Source of the DNA: Nocardia xishanensis NBRC 101358
GTDB lineage: Bacteria > Actinomycetota > Actinomycetes > Mycobacteriales > Mycobacteriaceae
Assembly (NCBI RefSeq): GCF_001613365.1
Contig: NZ_BDCF01000002.1
Location: forward strand, 248,001 to 312,000
Direction: 5' to 3'
DNA length: 64,000 nucleotides
Shown here: positions 52,754 through 63,554 of the stretch, in pieces
How positions within the stretch are numbered: position 1 is the first letter of the stretch
How the letters are laid out: every line of letters begins with the position of its first letter
Program-made: the position numbers and the translations under genes
Notes under the pieces: model-generated
Told to the model about the DNA's origin: nothing
Seen by the model: only the letters and a program-made list of their open reading frames with translations
The model's database searches: none

Positions 52754-55576
52754 ATGTGCGCACAGGCCGCGGCTGCGTTGGAGCAGCCGGCTCGCGGACG
52801 AGGGGCGTCGTTCGACTACGACGCCTTCATCTCCTATAACCACCGTGACCGGCCGGTCGCCGCCGGAATCCAGAAAGGGTTGCACCGCATCGGCCGTCGG
52901 ATGGGCCACCTGCACGCGCTGCGGGTGTTCCGCGACGCCACCGACCTCACCGCCAGCCCCGATCTGTGGGGCAAGGTCACCGAAGCGATGGACCGAGCCC
53001 GGTTCCTGGTCGTCGTGCTCTCGCCGCACGCGGCGGCCTCGACCTGGGTCGACAAGGAGGTCGCGCACTGGCTGGCCCGCCGCGGACCGGACCACCTGCT
53101 GTTCGTCGTCACCGGCGGACGCCTGACCTGGGACGAGCAGACCGGACGGTTCGACCCGGTCCGATCCGACGTGGCTCTGCCGGTACTGACGCGGCCGGGT
53201 GTCCTCACGACCGAGCCGTTCTACGTCGACGTCACCGAGGACGCGCCGTGGGATCCGCGCGCGCCGATGTTCCGGGAGAAGGTCACCGACCTGGCCGCAC
53301 CGATTCACGGCAAACCCAAATCGGAACTGGCCGGTGAGGACCTGCGCGAGCAACGTCGCTTCCGGCGGCTGCGGCGCGCCGCCGTCCTCGGCTTGGTCCT
53401 GCTGACCGTCATCGCCCTCGCCGCCGCGACCATCGCGGTCGTTCAGGGGCGGGAAGCGAGACTCCAGCAGCAGGAGGCCGAACGCCAACGCAACGAGGCG
53501 GTCGCTCTCGCCTTGGCCGCGGCGTCCCGCGATGCCGCGCCCGGCAACGCCGCTCTCGCCCTCGCACTCGCCGCCGAGAGCAGCCGGGCGACGCCTGCTC
53601 CGCTGTGGCAGGCCACCAGCGCACTTGTCAACGCCCGCAGCGCCTTCGGCAAGGCCCCCGGGCAGCAGGCCCCGACCCCGCTCACGGGCCACACCGACTG
53701 GGTGAACGATGTGACGTTCAGCCCGGACGGAGCCCGGCTGGCCTCCGCGAGCATGGATGGCACTGTGCGACTGTGGGATCCGGCGACCGGCAGGCAGGTC
53801 GGCGAACCGATCACCGCCGACCCCGACGCGGTGTACTCGGTGGCGTTCAGCCCCGATGGCGCCCGGCTTGCCACCGCAGGCTTCGATCACTCGGTGCGGC
53901 TGTGGGACGCCGCCACCGGCAGGCAGGTCGGTGAACCGCTCGCGGGCCATGCAGACAGAGTGAACGCGGTGACGTTCAGCCCGGACGGAACTTTGCTCGC
54001 CTCCGCCAGCTGGGACGGCACCGTGCGATTGTGGAATCCGGCGACCGGCAGGCAGGTCGGCGAACCGGTCATCGGCGACCCGGACGGTGTGGCGGACTTG
54101 GCGTTCAACTCGGACGGCACCCTGTTGGCCACTGCGGGCGTCGATCGAACTGTGCGGCTGTGGAATCCGGCGACCGGCGGACAGGTCGGCGAACCGATGA
54201 TCGGCCACACCGATTCGGTGGCCGACGTGGCGTTCAGCCCGGATGGCGCCGTGTTGGTCTCCGGTGGCGTCGACGCCACCGTGCGGTTGTGGGACCCCGC
54301 CACGGGTAGGCCGATCGGGGCCCCGCTAATCGGCCACACCGGAACAGTGCCATCCGTGGCGTTCACCCCGGACGGCACCCGGCTGGCGACCGCCGGGGAC
54401 GACACCACCGTGCGATGGTGGGACCCCGCCACCGGCCGGTCGCTCGGCGAACCGCTCACCGGTCACAACGGCCGCGTGAACGCGGTGGCGTTCACCCGGG
54501 ACGGCGCCCGCCTCGCCACCGCCGGGAACGACGACACCGTACGGCTGTGGGACCTCACTACTGCCGCGCCGCTCGGCGAACCACTCACGGGCAATACCGA
54601 TCTCGTGAACGACGTGGCGTTCCGTCCGGATGGCACACTGTTGGCCACCGGCAGTCGAGACGGCACCGTGCGGCTGTGGAACCCCGCCACCCGCCGACAG
54701 GTAGGTGAACCGATCACCGGCCACACCGGCGCGGTGGGTGCGGTGGCGTTCAGCCCGGACGGCGCCCGGCTCGCGACCGCAGGCGGCGACGGCACCGTGC
54801 GGCTCTGGAATCCCGCCACCGGGCAGCCCACCGTCGCTCCGCTTACCGGCCACACCGACGGTGTGTTCGATGTCGAGTTCAGCCCTGACGGCGCCCGGCT
54901 CGCCACCGCAGGCATGGATAAGACGGTCCGGCTGTGGGACCCGATCAGTGGGCAGCCTATCGGCGAACCGCTCACCGGCCATACCGGCTCGGTGTACTCG
55001 GTGGCGTTCAGCCCGGACGGCACAAGGCTGGCCACCGCAGGCGTTTCCGATGACAACCCCGTGCGACTGTGGGACCTTACGGGCGATCGGCCGGTGGGAG
55101 AACCACTCATCGGCCACACTCGCGGGGCGTCTGCCGTGACGTTCAGCCCTGACGGCACGAGGCTGGCTACCGACAGCGCCAAGCACACCGTGCGACTGTG
55201 GGACCCCGCCACCCGGCAATCCACCGGTACTCCCCTCGTCGGCCACACCGAATGGGTGGCCGACGTCGCGTTCAGCCCCGACGGTGCCCTGTTGGCCTCT
55301 GCCGCCGGCGACGGCACCGTGCGGTTGTGGGACCCGACCACCGGCAGGCCGCTCGGCGAACCGCTCACCGGCCATAGCGGCCCGATTTTCACGGTGGCTT
55401 TCAGCTCGGACGGCAGCCTGTTGGCCACCGCCGGAGCCGATCGCACAGTGCGGCTGTGGGACCGCCTGTGGGACGCGAACAAGGCGTGCGAACTCGCTGC
55501 TCCTTACGTGACCCGAGAGCGAGTACAGACCTACGCACCATCCGACTGGAAGATGACGTGCCGTTATGTCGACTGA
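52754..55576 (+). CDS. TIR-domain, transmembrane, WD40-repeat protein
   Basis: 940 residues with GGAG six bases before the ATG. The N-terminal TIR domain (about 18-165) begins DYDAFISYNHRD, and its catalytic glutamate is Glu102 in STWVDKEV, as in NAD-cleaving bacterial TIRs. Residues about 209-230 form one hydrophobic helix, and a charged coiled segment (QQQEAERQRNEA) follows. From 309 to the end there are fourteen WD40 repeats of 43 residues with GH...V..V.FSPDG...A...D.TVRLWDPATG, enough for two seven-bladed propellers. The TIR probably faces the cytoplasm and the propellers sense a ligand or protein. TIR-WD40 proteins are linked to bacterial immunity. The next gene, a membrane protein, follows at 55695. 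Confidence 0.9.
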   Translation: MCAQAAAALEQPARGRGASFDYDAFISYNHRDRPVAAGIQKGLHRIGRRMGHLHALRVFRDATDLTASPDLWGKVTEAMDRARFLVVVLSPHAAASTWVDKEVAHWLARRGPDHLLFVVTGGRLTWDEQTGRFDPVRSDVALPVLTRPGVLTTEPFYVDVTEDAPWDPRAPMFREKVTDLAAPIHGKPKSELAGEDLREQRRFRRLRRAAVLGLVLLTVIALAAATIAVVQGREARLQQQEAERQRNEAVALALAAASRDAAPGNAALALALAAESSRATPAPLWQATSALVNARSAFGKAPGQQAPTPLTGHTDWVNDVTFSPDGARLASASMDGTVRLWDPATGRQVGEPITADPDAVYSVAFSPDGARLATAGFDHSVRLWDAATGRQVGEPLAGHADRVNAVTFSPDGTLLASASWDGTVRLWNPATGRQVGEPVIGDPDGVADLAFNSDGTLLATAGVDRTVRLWNPATGGQVGEPMIGHTDSVADVAFSPDGAVLVSGGVDATVRLWDPATGRPIGAPLIGHTGTVPSVAFTPDGTRLATAGDDTTVRWWDPATGRSLGEPLTGHNGRVNAVAFTRDGARLATAGNDDTVRLWDLTTAAPLGEPLTGNTDLVNDVAFRPDGTLLATGSRDGTVRLWNPATRRQVGEPITGHTGAVGAVAFSPDGARLATAGGDGTVRLWNPATGQPTVAPLTGHTDGVFDVEFSPDGARLATAGMDKTVRLWDPISGQPIGEPLTGHTGSVYSVAFSPDGTRLATAGVSDDNPVRLWDLTGDRPVGEPLIGHTRGASAVTFSPDGTRLATDSAKHTVRLWDPATRQSTGTPLVGHTEWVADVAFSPDGALLASAAGDGTVRLWDPTTGRPLGEPLTGHSGPIFTVAFSSDGSLLATAGADRTVRLWDRLWDANKACELAAPYVTRERVQTYAPSDWKMTCRYVD
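53678..55470 (+). repeat. fourteen tandem 129-bp WD40-coding repeats
   Basis: The DNA encoding the WD40 array repeats every 129 bases with few changes; phrases such as GTGCGGCTGTGGGACCC recur in nearly every unit. Unit 11 has two extra residues. The homogeneity suggests recent duplication or gene conversion. Confidence 0.85.
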
Positions 55577-55694
55577 ATCCAAAGCCTTTGTGAAACAAGC
55601 AGATCGGCGCCGACGTGGCCTCTACGCGTACCAGCCGCGCCTCCGGAAGGAACGGATCGAGCCGGGAGACCGGAACGACACGAGGAGGCCGGCG

Positions 55695-56216
55695 GTGCAC
55701 CCCGACGATCAGCGATCCGAGCTTCGCACCCGGCTCTGGAACGACGCATCGGGAAGTTCCGAAATCCGCGCCACCGCCTTCGAGAGCGCGGTGCTCGAAC
55801 AGTACCGGCTCTGCGTGGAGATGGCCGACCGGGTGAGCGCCAGGCGCGGGCTGGCGAACTCCTTCTTCTTGACGCTCAACACCGGCATCTTCACCGTCGT
55901 GGCCGCCTTCGGGAAGACCCCGCCGCAAGACAAGGTGTGGTGGCTGGCGATCCCTCTGGCCGCGATCCTCGGCCAGTGTTTCGCCTGGTTCTATCTGGTC
56001 CGCAGCTACCGGCTGCTCAACTGCGCCAAGTACCAGGTCGTAGGCGCCTTGGAGGAACGACTCCCCGCCTCACCCTTCTGGCGTGCCGAGTGGTGGGCCC
56101 TCGGTGAAGGGAAGGACCGGTCACGGTACTGGCCACTCTCGCACATCGAGGAGTGGATCCCTCTGCTCTTCGCGATCGCCTACACCTCAGGATTTCTCGC
56201 CGTCGTTCTCTCCTGA
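55695..56216 (+). CDS. three-pass membrane protein paired with the TIR-WD40 gene
   Basis: 173 residues from the GTG at 55695, which has a strong GAGGAGG six bases upstream; a longer reading from 55566 overlaps the TIR gene but lacks a ribosome site. A charged N-terminus with FESAVLEQYRLCVEMADRVSARRGLANSFFLTLNTG leads into three helices (about 55-73, 81-101, 151-172). The segment 'QYRLCVEMADRVSARRGLAN' matches what I recall of small RipA-like/SLATT-like membrane proteins that accompany immune genes. It follows the TIR-WD40 gene by 118 bases and is probably in its operon. The family name is tentative. Confidence 0.7.
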   Translation: MHPDDQRSELRTRLWNDASGSSEIRATAFESAVLEQYRLCVEMADRVSARRGLANSFFLTLNTGIFTVVAAFGKTPPQDKVWWLAIPLAAILGQCFAWFYLVRSYRLLNCAKYQVVGALEERLPASPFWRAEWWALGEGKDRSRYWPLSHIEEWIPLLFAIAYTSGFLAVVLS

Positions 56217-56277
56217 ATCGCCTCCGTCCAAGCAGTTTTCGCGAAACCGCCATCCGCGAGAGCCGATCTCGACGCCC

Positions 56278-56943
56278 TCAGACCAGCGCGGCCCGGCTCC
56301 GCGCGTACGCGATGACGTTCGCTTCGTAGTCCGCCGCATCCTGCTCCTGCAAACACAGTCGGAGTCGATGTATCGCGTCATCGAGTTCCGGCCCCGGCCC
56401 GCGGTCGGCCAGCAGGACGACGATCGCCTCCCACTCCCCGAGCCCCTTGTCCGGCCGAGCCAGTAGCTCATCCAGGTACCGATCCGGCTCCGCCAGCTGC
56501 AAAGCACGGCGCGCGTAAGCATGCACGCGGCGGGGCAACTCGGCGCGAATGGTATCGATATCGGCTTGCAGCACGTGCTGACCCGGTTGCTCGGGGTCCA
56601 GCCGCACCGACCACAACGCGGTCACCTCGTCCGGCAGACGGTGACTGGTGATCAGGTCCGGCCCGCCGGCCTTCTCCAACGGCGTGGGCGGCAGACCCAG
56701 CCGAGAGTCGCGCCAATTGCAGAACTCCCACCAAGCCGCAGGCGTAGCGTTCAGTTCCAACCCGAATCCGATGACTTGCTGACCGTCCGTCCACGTGCGG
56801 GTCACCCGGGTACGGCCGACGGACGCGACCCCGCCGGGCTCGACCCGCACCCACACCGGGTCCGACCCATGAAAACCATACGGCTGTAGCAACTTTCCTG
56901 TCTCACGCAGCACACGACGCAGCGCCGAATCGGGACTGACCAT
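56278..56943 (-). CDS. DUF4304-like protein
   Basis: 221 residues. The first 110, with LLQPYGFHGSDPVWVRV, VGRTRVTRTWTDGQQVIGFGLEL and AWWEFCNWR, follow the DUF4304 layout (a hypothetical soluble family often near immune or toxin-immunity genes). The rest is helical, rich in Leu, Arg and Glu. It converges on the TIR-linked membrane gene with a 61-base gap. Function unknown. Confidence 0.7.
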   Translation of the reverse strand: MVSPDSALRRVLRETGKLLQPYGFHGSDPVWVRVEPGGVASVGRTRVTRTWTDGQQVIGFGLELNATPAAWWEFCNWRDSRLGLPPTPLEKAGGPDLITSHRLPDEVTALWSVRLDPEQPGQHVLQADIDTIRAELPRRVHAYARRALQLAEPDRYLDELLARPDKGLGEWEAIVVLLADRGPGPELDDAIHRLRLCLQEQDAADYEANVIAYARSRAALV

Positions 56944-57088
56944 CCCCGCAGACTATCGATGCGCCCCGACAAGCAGGCCGAGGCCGGGCGGTGCGGCGAA
57001 TTCCCCGGCGACGACGACGCCACGAAGCGTCTCCATGGTCGACAGCGTGACGATATCGGTACACCGGTCTCGAAAGGATGGCACCGCC

Positions 57089-57277
57089 ATGACATCTCCC
57101 CATCGGCACGGCGCCGAAGCGGCCGCTCGCGCGACGCGGGCAGCGCAGGAGTCCGGCAGGCTCGCAGGAAGTTCCGGCGGCGGCTGCCTCATGAGCACGG
57201 TGCTCACACTGGTGGTCGCCATCGCCTTCGTGACCGTTGCCGTGCTGCTCGGCGCCGCAGTCGGACACGCGCTGTAG
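57089..57277 (+). CDS. small membrane protein
   Basis: 62 residues (MTSPHRHGAEAAARATRAAQE...). AAGGA lies ten bases before the ATG. A Ser/Gly stretch precedes one hydrophobic helix of about 25 residues at the C-terminus (MSTVLTLVVAIAFVTVAVL). Nothing else is recognisable. It is probably a single-pass protein. Confidence 0.55.
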   Translation: MTSPHRHGAEAAARATRAAQESGRLAGSSGGGCLMSTVLTLVVAIAFVTVAVLLGAAVGHAL

Positions 57278-57326
57278 GGGCGTCCTCCGCCGGTGATTCC
57301 TCTCGCGGGCCGACGCTTCCATCTGG

Positions 57327-57358
57327 GCTAGATTGCTAGCAAGCTAGTGTGCTAGCAT
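57327..57358 (+). promoter_or_regulatory. four 8-bp iterons with a leaderless-type promoter
   Basis: GCTAGATT, GCTAGCAA, GCTAGTGT and GCTAGCAT lie head to tail at 57327, 57335, 57343 and 57351, all starting with GCTAG at an exact 8-base step. The last contains TAGCAT (57353-57358), a good actinomycete minus-10 box, seven bases before the GTG start at 57366. Ribbon-helix-helix proteins bind such spaced repeats; the adjacent regulator is the likely ligand. Confidence 0.75.
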
Positions 57359-57365
57359 TCCTGCC

Positions 57366-57542
57366 GTGGGCGACGAGGATGTGAAGCAGTTCAACGTCTA
57401 TCTGCCGATCGGACTGATCAAGCAGGTCAAGTTGCAGGCGATCGAGTCGGGAATGTCGTTGTCGGCGCTCGTTGCCGCCGCGCTGCGCGCATATCTCGAC
57501 GACGCCCATTCGCAGTCACCGTCAGGAGAGGATCAGCAATGA
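57366..57542 (+). CDS. 58-residue ribbon-helix-helix regulator
   Basis: A 58-residue gene below usual length cut-offs. GTG at 57366; no ribosome site is visible, and the minus-10 box ends eight bases upstream, so translation is probably leaderless. [19 protein letters not shown] forms the strand and first helix, and [14 protein letters not shown] the second helix of a ribbon-helix-helix (Arc/CopG) fold. It should bind the iterons as a dimer or oligomer. It overlaps the VOC gene by four bases (ATGA), so the two are coupled. It resembles an antitoxin, but no toxin of known type is next to it. Confidence 0.8.
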   Translation: MGDEDVKQFNVYLPIGLIKQVKLQAIESGMSLSALVAAALRAYLDDAHSQSPSGEDQQ

Positions 57543-57880
57543 GGACCGAGGGCATCGATGCCGTGTTCCTGGAGACCCACAATTGGGGCAAGCAGGCCAG
57601 ATTTCTGCAGGAGCTAGGGTTCGAGGTCGAGTTCGAGACCGGCCACAATTCGGGTCGGTTTCGCAACGGTGACGGTCCCTCCGTCTTCGTCGCCGAGGTG
57701 CCGCCGACCCAGGATCCGCGGACACTTCTGGTTCTGAAGGTCGCCGACACGCAGAACCGCCCCGGCCGCGATGTCGAGATCGTCACCGAATTCGATCAGA
57801 CCCATTACGGGACCCAGGAGATGACGGTCCGCGACCCCGACGGGCGGCAGTGGAATCTACAGGCGCCGGGCAAGGAGTGA
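57539..57880 (+). CDS. VOC-family (glyoxalase/resistance-like) protein
   Basis: 113 residues. [32 protein letters not shown] opens a VOC module and the C-terminal [16 protein letters not shown] closes a second. Some of these proteins bind bleomycin-type drugs or act as small dioxygenases or isomerases. It is coupled to the ribbon-helix-helix gene by an ATGA overlap and followed closely by a methyltransferase gene. Confidence 0.85.
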   Translation: MRTEGIDAVFLETHNWGKQARFLQELGFEVEFETGHNSGRFRNGDGPSVFVAEVPPTQDPRTLLVLKVADTQNRPGRDVEIVTEFDQTHYGTQEMTVRDPDGRQWNLQAPGKE

Positions 57881-57885
57881 GCGCG

Positions 57886-58740
57886 ATGCCGAACGAGCTG
57901 ACGATCGCCCCGGACAACACGGCGATCCGGGTCGCGCTGTGGCGGGCGCTGCACACGCAAATCGATGCGGCCCCACCTGTTTTCGACGACACGATCGGCC
58001 TGCGCATCGCGCAGCCCGAAGAGGGCTGGCAGCACCGCCCTGATATGGATCCGCAGACCACGAGCCCGATGCGCGCGGGCATGGTGTCCCGCGCTCGCTT
58101 CGTCGAGGATCTCCTCGCCGAACAGATCGCACGCGGGGTGGATCAGTACGTGCTGCTCGGCGCAGGGCTGGACACCTTCGCCCAGCGCAGGCCGGAGCTG
58201 CTCGCGCGGCTGACGGTGTTCGAGGTCGATCAGCCCGGCCCACAGGCGTGGAAGCGGCAGCGGCTCACCGAGCTCGGGCTCGACCTCCCGGATCGGTTGC
58301 GGCTGGTGCCAGTGGATTTCGAGGTGGACTCCTGGTGGGAGCGACTGATCGCCGCCGGTTTCGATCCGAGCAGGCCCGCGGTCGTGGCGTCCACCGGCGT
58401 CTCCATGTATCTCACCAGGGAGGCGAATACCGCCACCCTGCGCCAGCTTTCGACGCTCGCGCCCGGCTCCACGCTGGCCATGACGTTCATGCTGCCGCTC
58501 GAACTCGTCGGCTCCGGCGAACAGCAGATGCGCCGGTTCGCCGAACAGGGCGCTCGCGCTTCTGGCACTCCGTTCATCAGCTTCTTCGGCCCGGACGAGA
58601 TCGTGTCGCTGGCCGAGGAAGCGGGTTTCGCCGATGCCGAGCATATTTCGTCCGAAGAGCTGACGCGCCGCTACTTCGCCGACCGCACCGACGGTCTGCG
58701 GCCCGCGGAATCGGAGCAGATCTTGGTCGCCACCTGCTGA
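57886..58740 (+). CDS. class I SAM-dependent methyltransferase (LCM/TIGR00027-like)
   Basis: 284 residues. AAGGAG lies eight bases before the ATG at 57886; a GTG at 57877 overlapping the VOC stop is also possible. The glycine-rich SAM motif reads YVLLGAGLDTFAQR with the acidic partner in TVFEVDQPG, as in the leucine carboxyl methyltransferase-like (TIGR00027) family common in Nocardia and mycobacteria. The substrate of these is generally unknown. The five-base gap places it in the same operon as the RHH and VOC genes. Confidence 0.88.
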   Translation: MPNELTIAPDNTAIRVALWRALHTQIDAAPPVFDDTIGLRIAQPEEGWQHRPDMDPQTTSPMRAGMVSRARFVEDLLAEQIARGVDQYVLLGAGLDTFAQRRPELLARLTVFEVDQPGPQAWKRQRLTELGLDLPDRLRLVPVDFEVDSWWERLIAAGFDPSRPAVVASTGVSMYLTREANTATLRQLSTLAPGSTLAMTFMLPLELVGSGEQQMRRFAEQGARASGTPFISFFGPDEIVSLAEEAGFADAEHISSEELTRRYFADRTDGLRPAESEQILVATC

Positions 58741-58803
58741 CGTTCCAGAGCTCCGCGTGTAGTGGGCGATCCTGTAGAGAACGTGCCCGAGGACAAATCT
58801 CCT

Positions 58804-58863
58804 CGCCGCTGGGCGCTGTCGTATCGAGGGCAACGGCCCTGACCACGGCAGCGCCCAGCGGCG
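58804..58863 (+). terminator. nested inverted repeat, probable terminator
   Basis: Outer 15-bp arms CGCCGCTGGGCGCTG / CAGCGCCCAGCGGCG enclose an inner hairpin AGGGC-AACG-GCCCT. Downstream of the methyltransferase stop by 64 bases. The nested form is more elaborate than an ordinary terminator. Confidence 0.55.
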
Positions 58864-59113
58864 GTCAGAGCACGCTCTCGGCGATCGAAGCAGGCCGCAG
58901 CGACGATCCACGATCGCCTGACGGGGATGGGCGTCGCTGCCCTCCGCCGTGAGGCCCGCGCATCGAGCCGAGTCGGAGCCCGGCGGACGTTCGCGGCACG
59001 GCACCACGACCGCGGCTCGAGGTCGCCGCTGCGGTGCCCGGAGAAGACTCCACCTCACGATGGCGCACCTCGCGACATGCGGATATACGCGGAAAGCGAC
59101 GTGGGGGAAATGC

Positions 59114-59142
59114 TTGACTCGTTCAAGAAACCGGACGAGACT
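59114..59142 (+). promoter_or_regulatory. possible furA promoter
   Basis: TTGACT (59114-59119), then 17 bases to GAGACT (59137-59142) just before the GTG at 59150. This spacing fits a promoter giving a leaderless furA transcript, as described for related Fur-catalase operons. The minus-10 match is weak. Confidence 0.4.
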
Positions 59143-59149
59143 TCCCTGC

Positions 59150-61841
<2,692 letters not shown>

Positions 61842-61855
61842 CCGATATCCGAAGG

Positions 61856-61891
61856 AACCCCGGGCCGACCGTTCGAGGTCGGCCCGGGGTT
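61856..61891 (+). terminator. katG terminator
   Basis: Perfect 15-bp stem AACCCCGGGCCGACC / GGTCGGCCCGGGGTT, 6-base loop, then TCGG; 14 bases after the katG stop codon. Confidence 0.9.
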
Positions 61892-62021
61892 TCGGCTGAA
61901 CGGACGCTTCCATATCGCGATTACTTGACGGCCGGGGAACGGTGTCTCTACCGTGCGAATGCTCGTCCGATCCGCCTCCGCCGCCGAGCGGAGGGCCGGT
62001 GCAGATGATGGAGGTGGGGAC

Positions 62022-63554
62022 ATGCCTGGCGTCAGCGTGCTGTGGCCGGGGCCGACGGAGCCGACCGAACACCTGGTGGTCGATGCCACCGCGGTGACCG
62101 ATCTCGGTATCGACCGGATTCTCACCGACATCGTGGGCCAGGACGAGTACCGGCTACGGTCCTGGTTCGCCCGGCCGGTGCGCGACCCGGATACGGTGCG
62201 GTACCGGCAGGAAGTCTTCGCCGACCTGACCGACGACTCGGTGCGCGCGGTGTTCGACGAATTCGCGGCGGGCATGCGGACCGTGCGTAAACGGCTGGCC
62301 TGGCGAGACCGCCTGCATCACCCGCACCAACGGCAACGGTGGCAGCTCGGCGCCGCCGCGGATTACCGCGACACCGTCGCCCGATTGACCGAGTCCCTCG
62401 CCTCACTGCCGCTGCGATCCCGTGCGCTGACACGATGGCGCGAGTTCGTCACCGCCTACGTCGAGGGGACGGACTTCGAACGTCTCGCCACCGCCGGCCG
62501 CCGGGTGGAGCAAGCGCTGGGCGAGCTGCGCTACAGCCTCCGCATTGTCGACCGCACCCTCGAGGTGGCTCCCGCCGACGCCGCACCGGATTACAGCGCG
62601 GCGGTCGCGAAGTTGTTCTCGCGCTTCGGGTCCGGCGCGCCGCGTCCGCCCCGGCAGCGCTCGGAGTGGGACGATATGAACCAGATGGAGGAGCAAATCC
62701 TCGACCGCGTCGCCGCCCTGCACCCGGCCGCGTTTCGGCAACTCACCGAATTCGCCAGCGAATACGAGCAATTCGCCGACCTCGACGTGATGGTCTTCGA
62801 GCGGGAGATTCAGTTCTATCTGACATATCTCGCCTTCGCCCGGCGCGTCCGCGGTGCCGAGCGAGCGATGTGCCTGCCGCAATTGGCATCTCGGGCGACG
62901 CCGATACACGCCGAGGACGCCTTCGATCTCGGCCTGTTCACCTGTCACGGTCGCGGGGATGCCACGTTGGTGTGCAACGACTTCCGGTTGTCGGGTCCGG
63001 AACGGGTACTGGTGGTGACCGGTCCGAATCAGGGCGGAAAGACGACCTTCGCGCGCGCGATCGGTCAGCTGGTCTACCTGGCCGCGCTCGGCTGTCCGGT
63101 GCCGGCCCGCACCGCGTGCCTGCCGCTGCCGGACCGGTTGTGCACGCACTTCGAACGCGCGGAGCAGGCGACAGATCCCGACGGGCGGCTCGCCGACGAA
63201 CTCGTGCGCATCCGGGAGGCACTGGAGACAGCCAGCGCCGACAGCGTGATCGTCCTGAATGAGAGTTTCAGCGCGACCAGCACCGCCGATGCCGTGCGCA
63301 TCGGTCGCGACGTGCTGGACCGGATCGTCGAGCGCGGCTCGATGGCGGTGTGGGTCACCTTCTTCGACGAACTCGCCCGCACCGGCCCGGCCACGGTCAG
63401 CATGGTGGCCGCCACCGACCCGGACGATCCGTCCCTGCGCACCTTCCGGATCGAGCGCAGGCCCGCCGACGGCGATGCCGACGCCGTGGTGCTCGCCGAG
63501 CGCTTCGGGCTGACCTACGACCTCGTCGTCGACAGGATCGCGCCGTGCGGGTGA
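62022..63554 (+). CDS. MutS-like DNA-binding ATPase
   Basis: 510 residues from the ATG at 62022 with GGAGGTGGGG upstream. Contains helical MutS core segments and the ATPase with Walker A TGPNQGGKTT (about 333-342), VIVLNESFSATST as Walker B (Asn-Glu instead of Asp-Glu), and a conserved helix. It lacks the N-terminal mismatch-recognition domain, so it resembles MutS2/MutS-III-type proteins of unknown function rather than repair MutS. The stop overlaps the next start in GTGA, so two related ATPases are made together. Confidence 0.88.
   Translation: MPGVSVLWPGPTEPTEHLVVDATAVTDLGIDRILTDIVGQDEYRLRSWFARPVRDPDTVRYRQEVFADLTDDSVRAVFDEFAAGMRTVRKRLAWRDRLHHPHQRQRWQLGAAADYRDTVARLTESLASLPLRSRALTRWREFVTAYVEGTDFERLATAGRRVEQALGELRYSLRIVDRTLEVAPADAAPDYSAAVAKLFSRFGSGAPRPPRQRSEWDDMNQMEEQILDRVAALHPAAFRQLTEFASEYEQFADLDVMVFEREIQFYLTYLAFARRVRGAERAMCLPQLASRATPIHAEDAFDLGLFTCHGRGDATLVCNDFRLSGPERVLVVTGPNQGGKTTFARAIGQLVYLAALGCPVPARTACLPLPDRLCTHFERAEQATDPDGRLADELVRIREALETASADSVIVLNESFSATSTADAVRIGRDVLDRIVERGSMAVWVTFFDELARTGPATVSMVAATDPDDPSLRTFRIERRPADGDADAVVLAERFGLTYDLVVDRIAPCG

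Larger units (their letters stand above)
58741..59149. other. region between the methyltransferase and furA
   Basis: 409 bases. It holds a large nested inverted repeat at 58804-58863 and, at the end, the presumed furA promoter. No gene is supported. Confidence 0.5.

Noticed and set aside
52679..54208. 509-residue minus-strand frame under the TIR-WD40 gene
   Set aside because: Its apparent repeats are simply the complement of the WD40 repeats.
53678..55470. Possible CRISPR-like array because of regular repeats
   Set aside because: The period is 129 bases, fully coding, and encodes WD40 units; there are no spacers.
55566..55694. N-terminal extension of the TIR-linked membrane protein
   Set aside because: The region overlaps the TIR-WD40 stop and has no ribosome site, whereas GTG 55695 has GAGGAGG.
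57327..57358. Iterons as a plasmid replication origin
   Set aside because: No initiator or AT-rich melting region; they overlap a promoter for an RHH gene, which explains them better.
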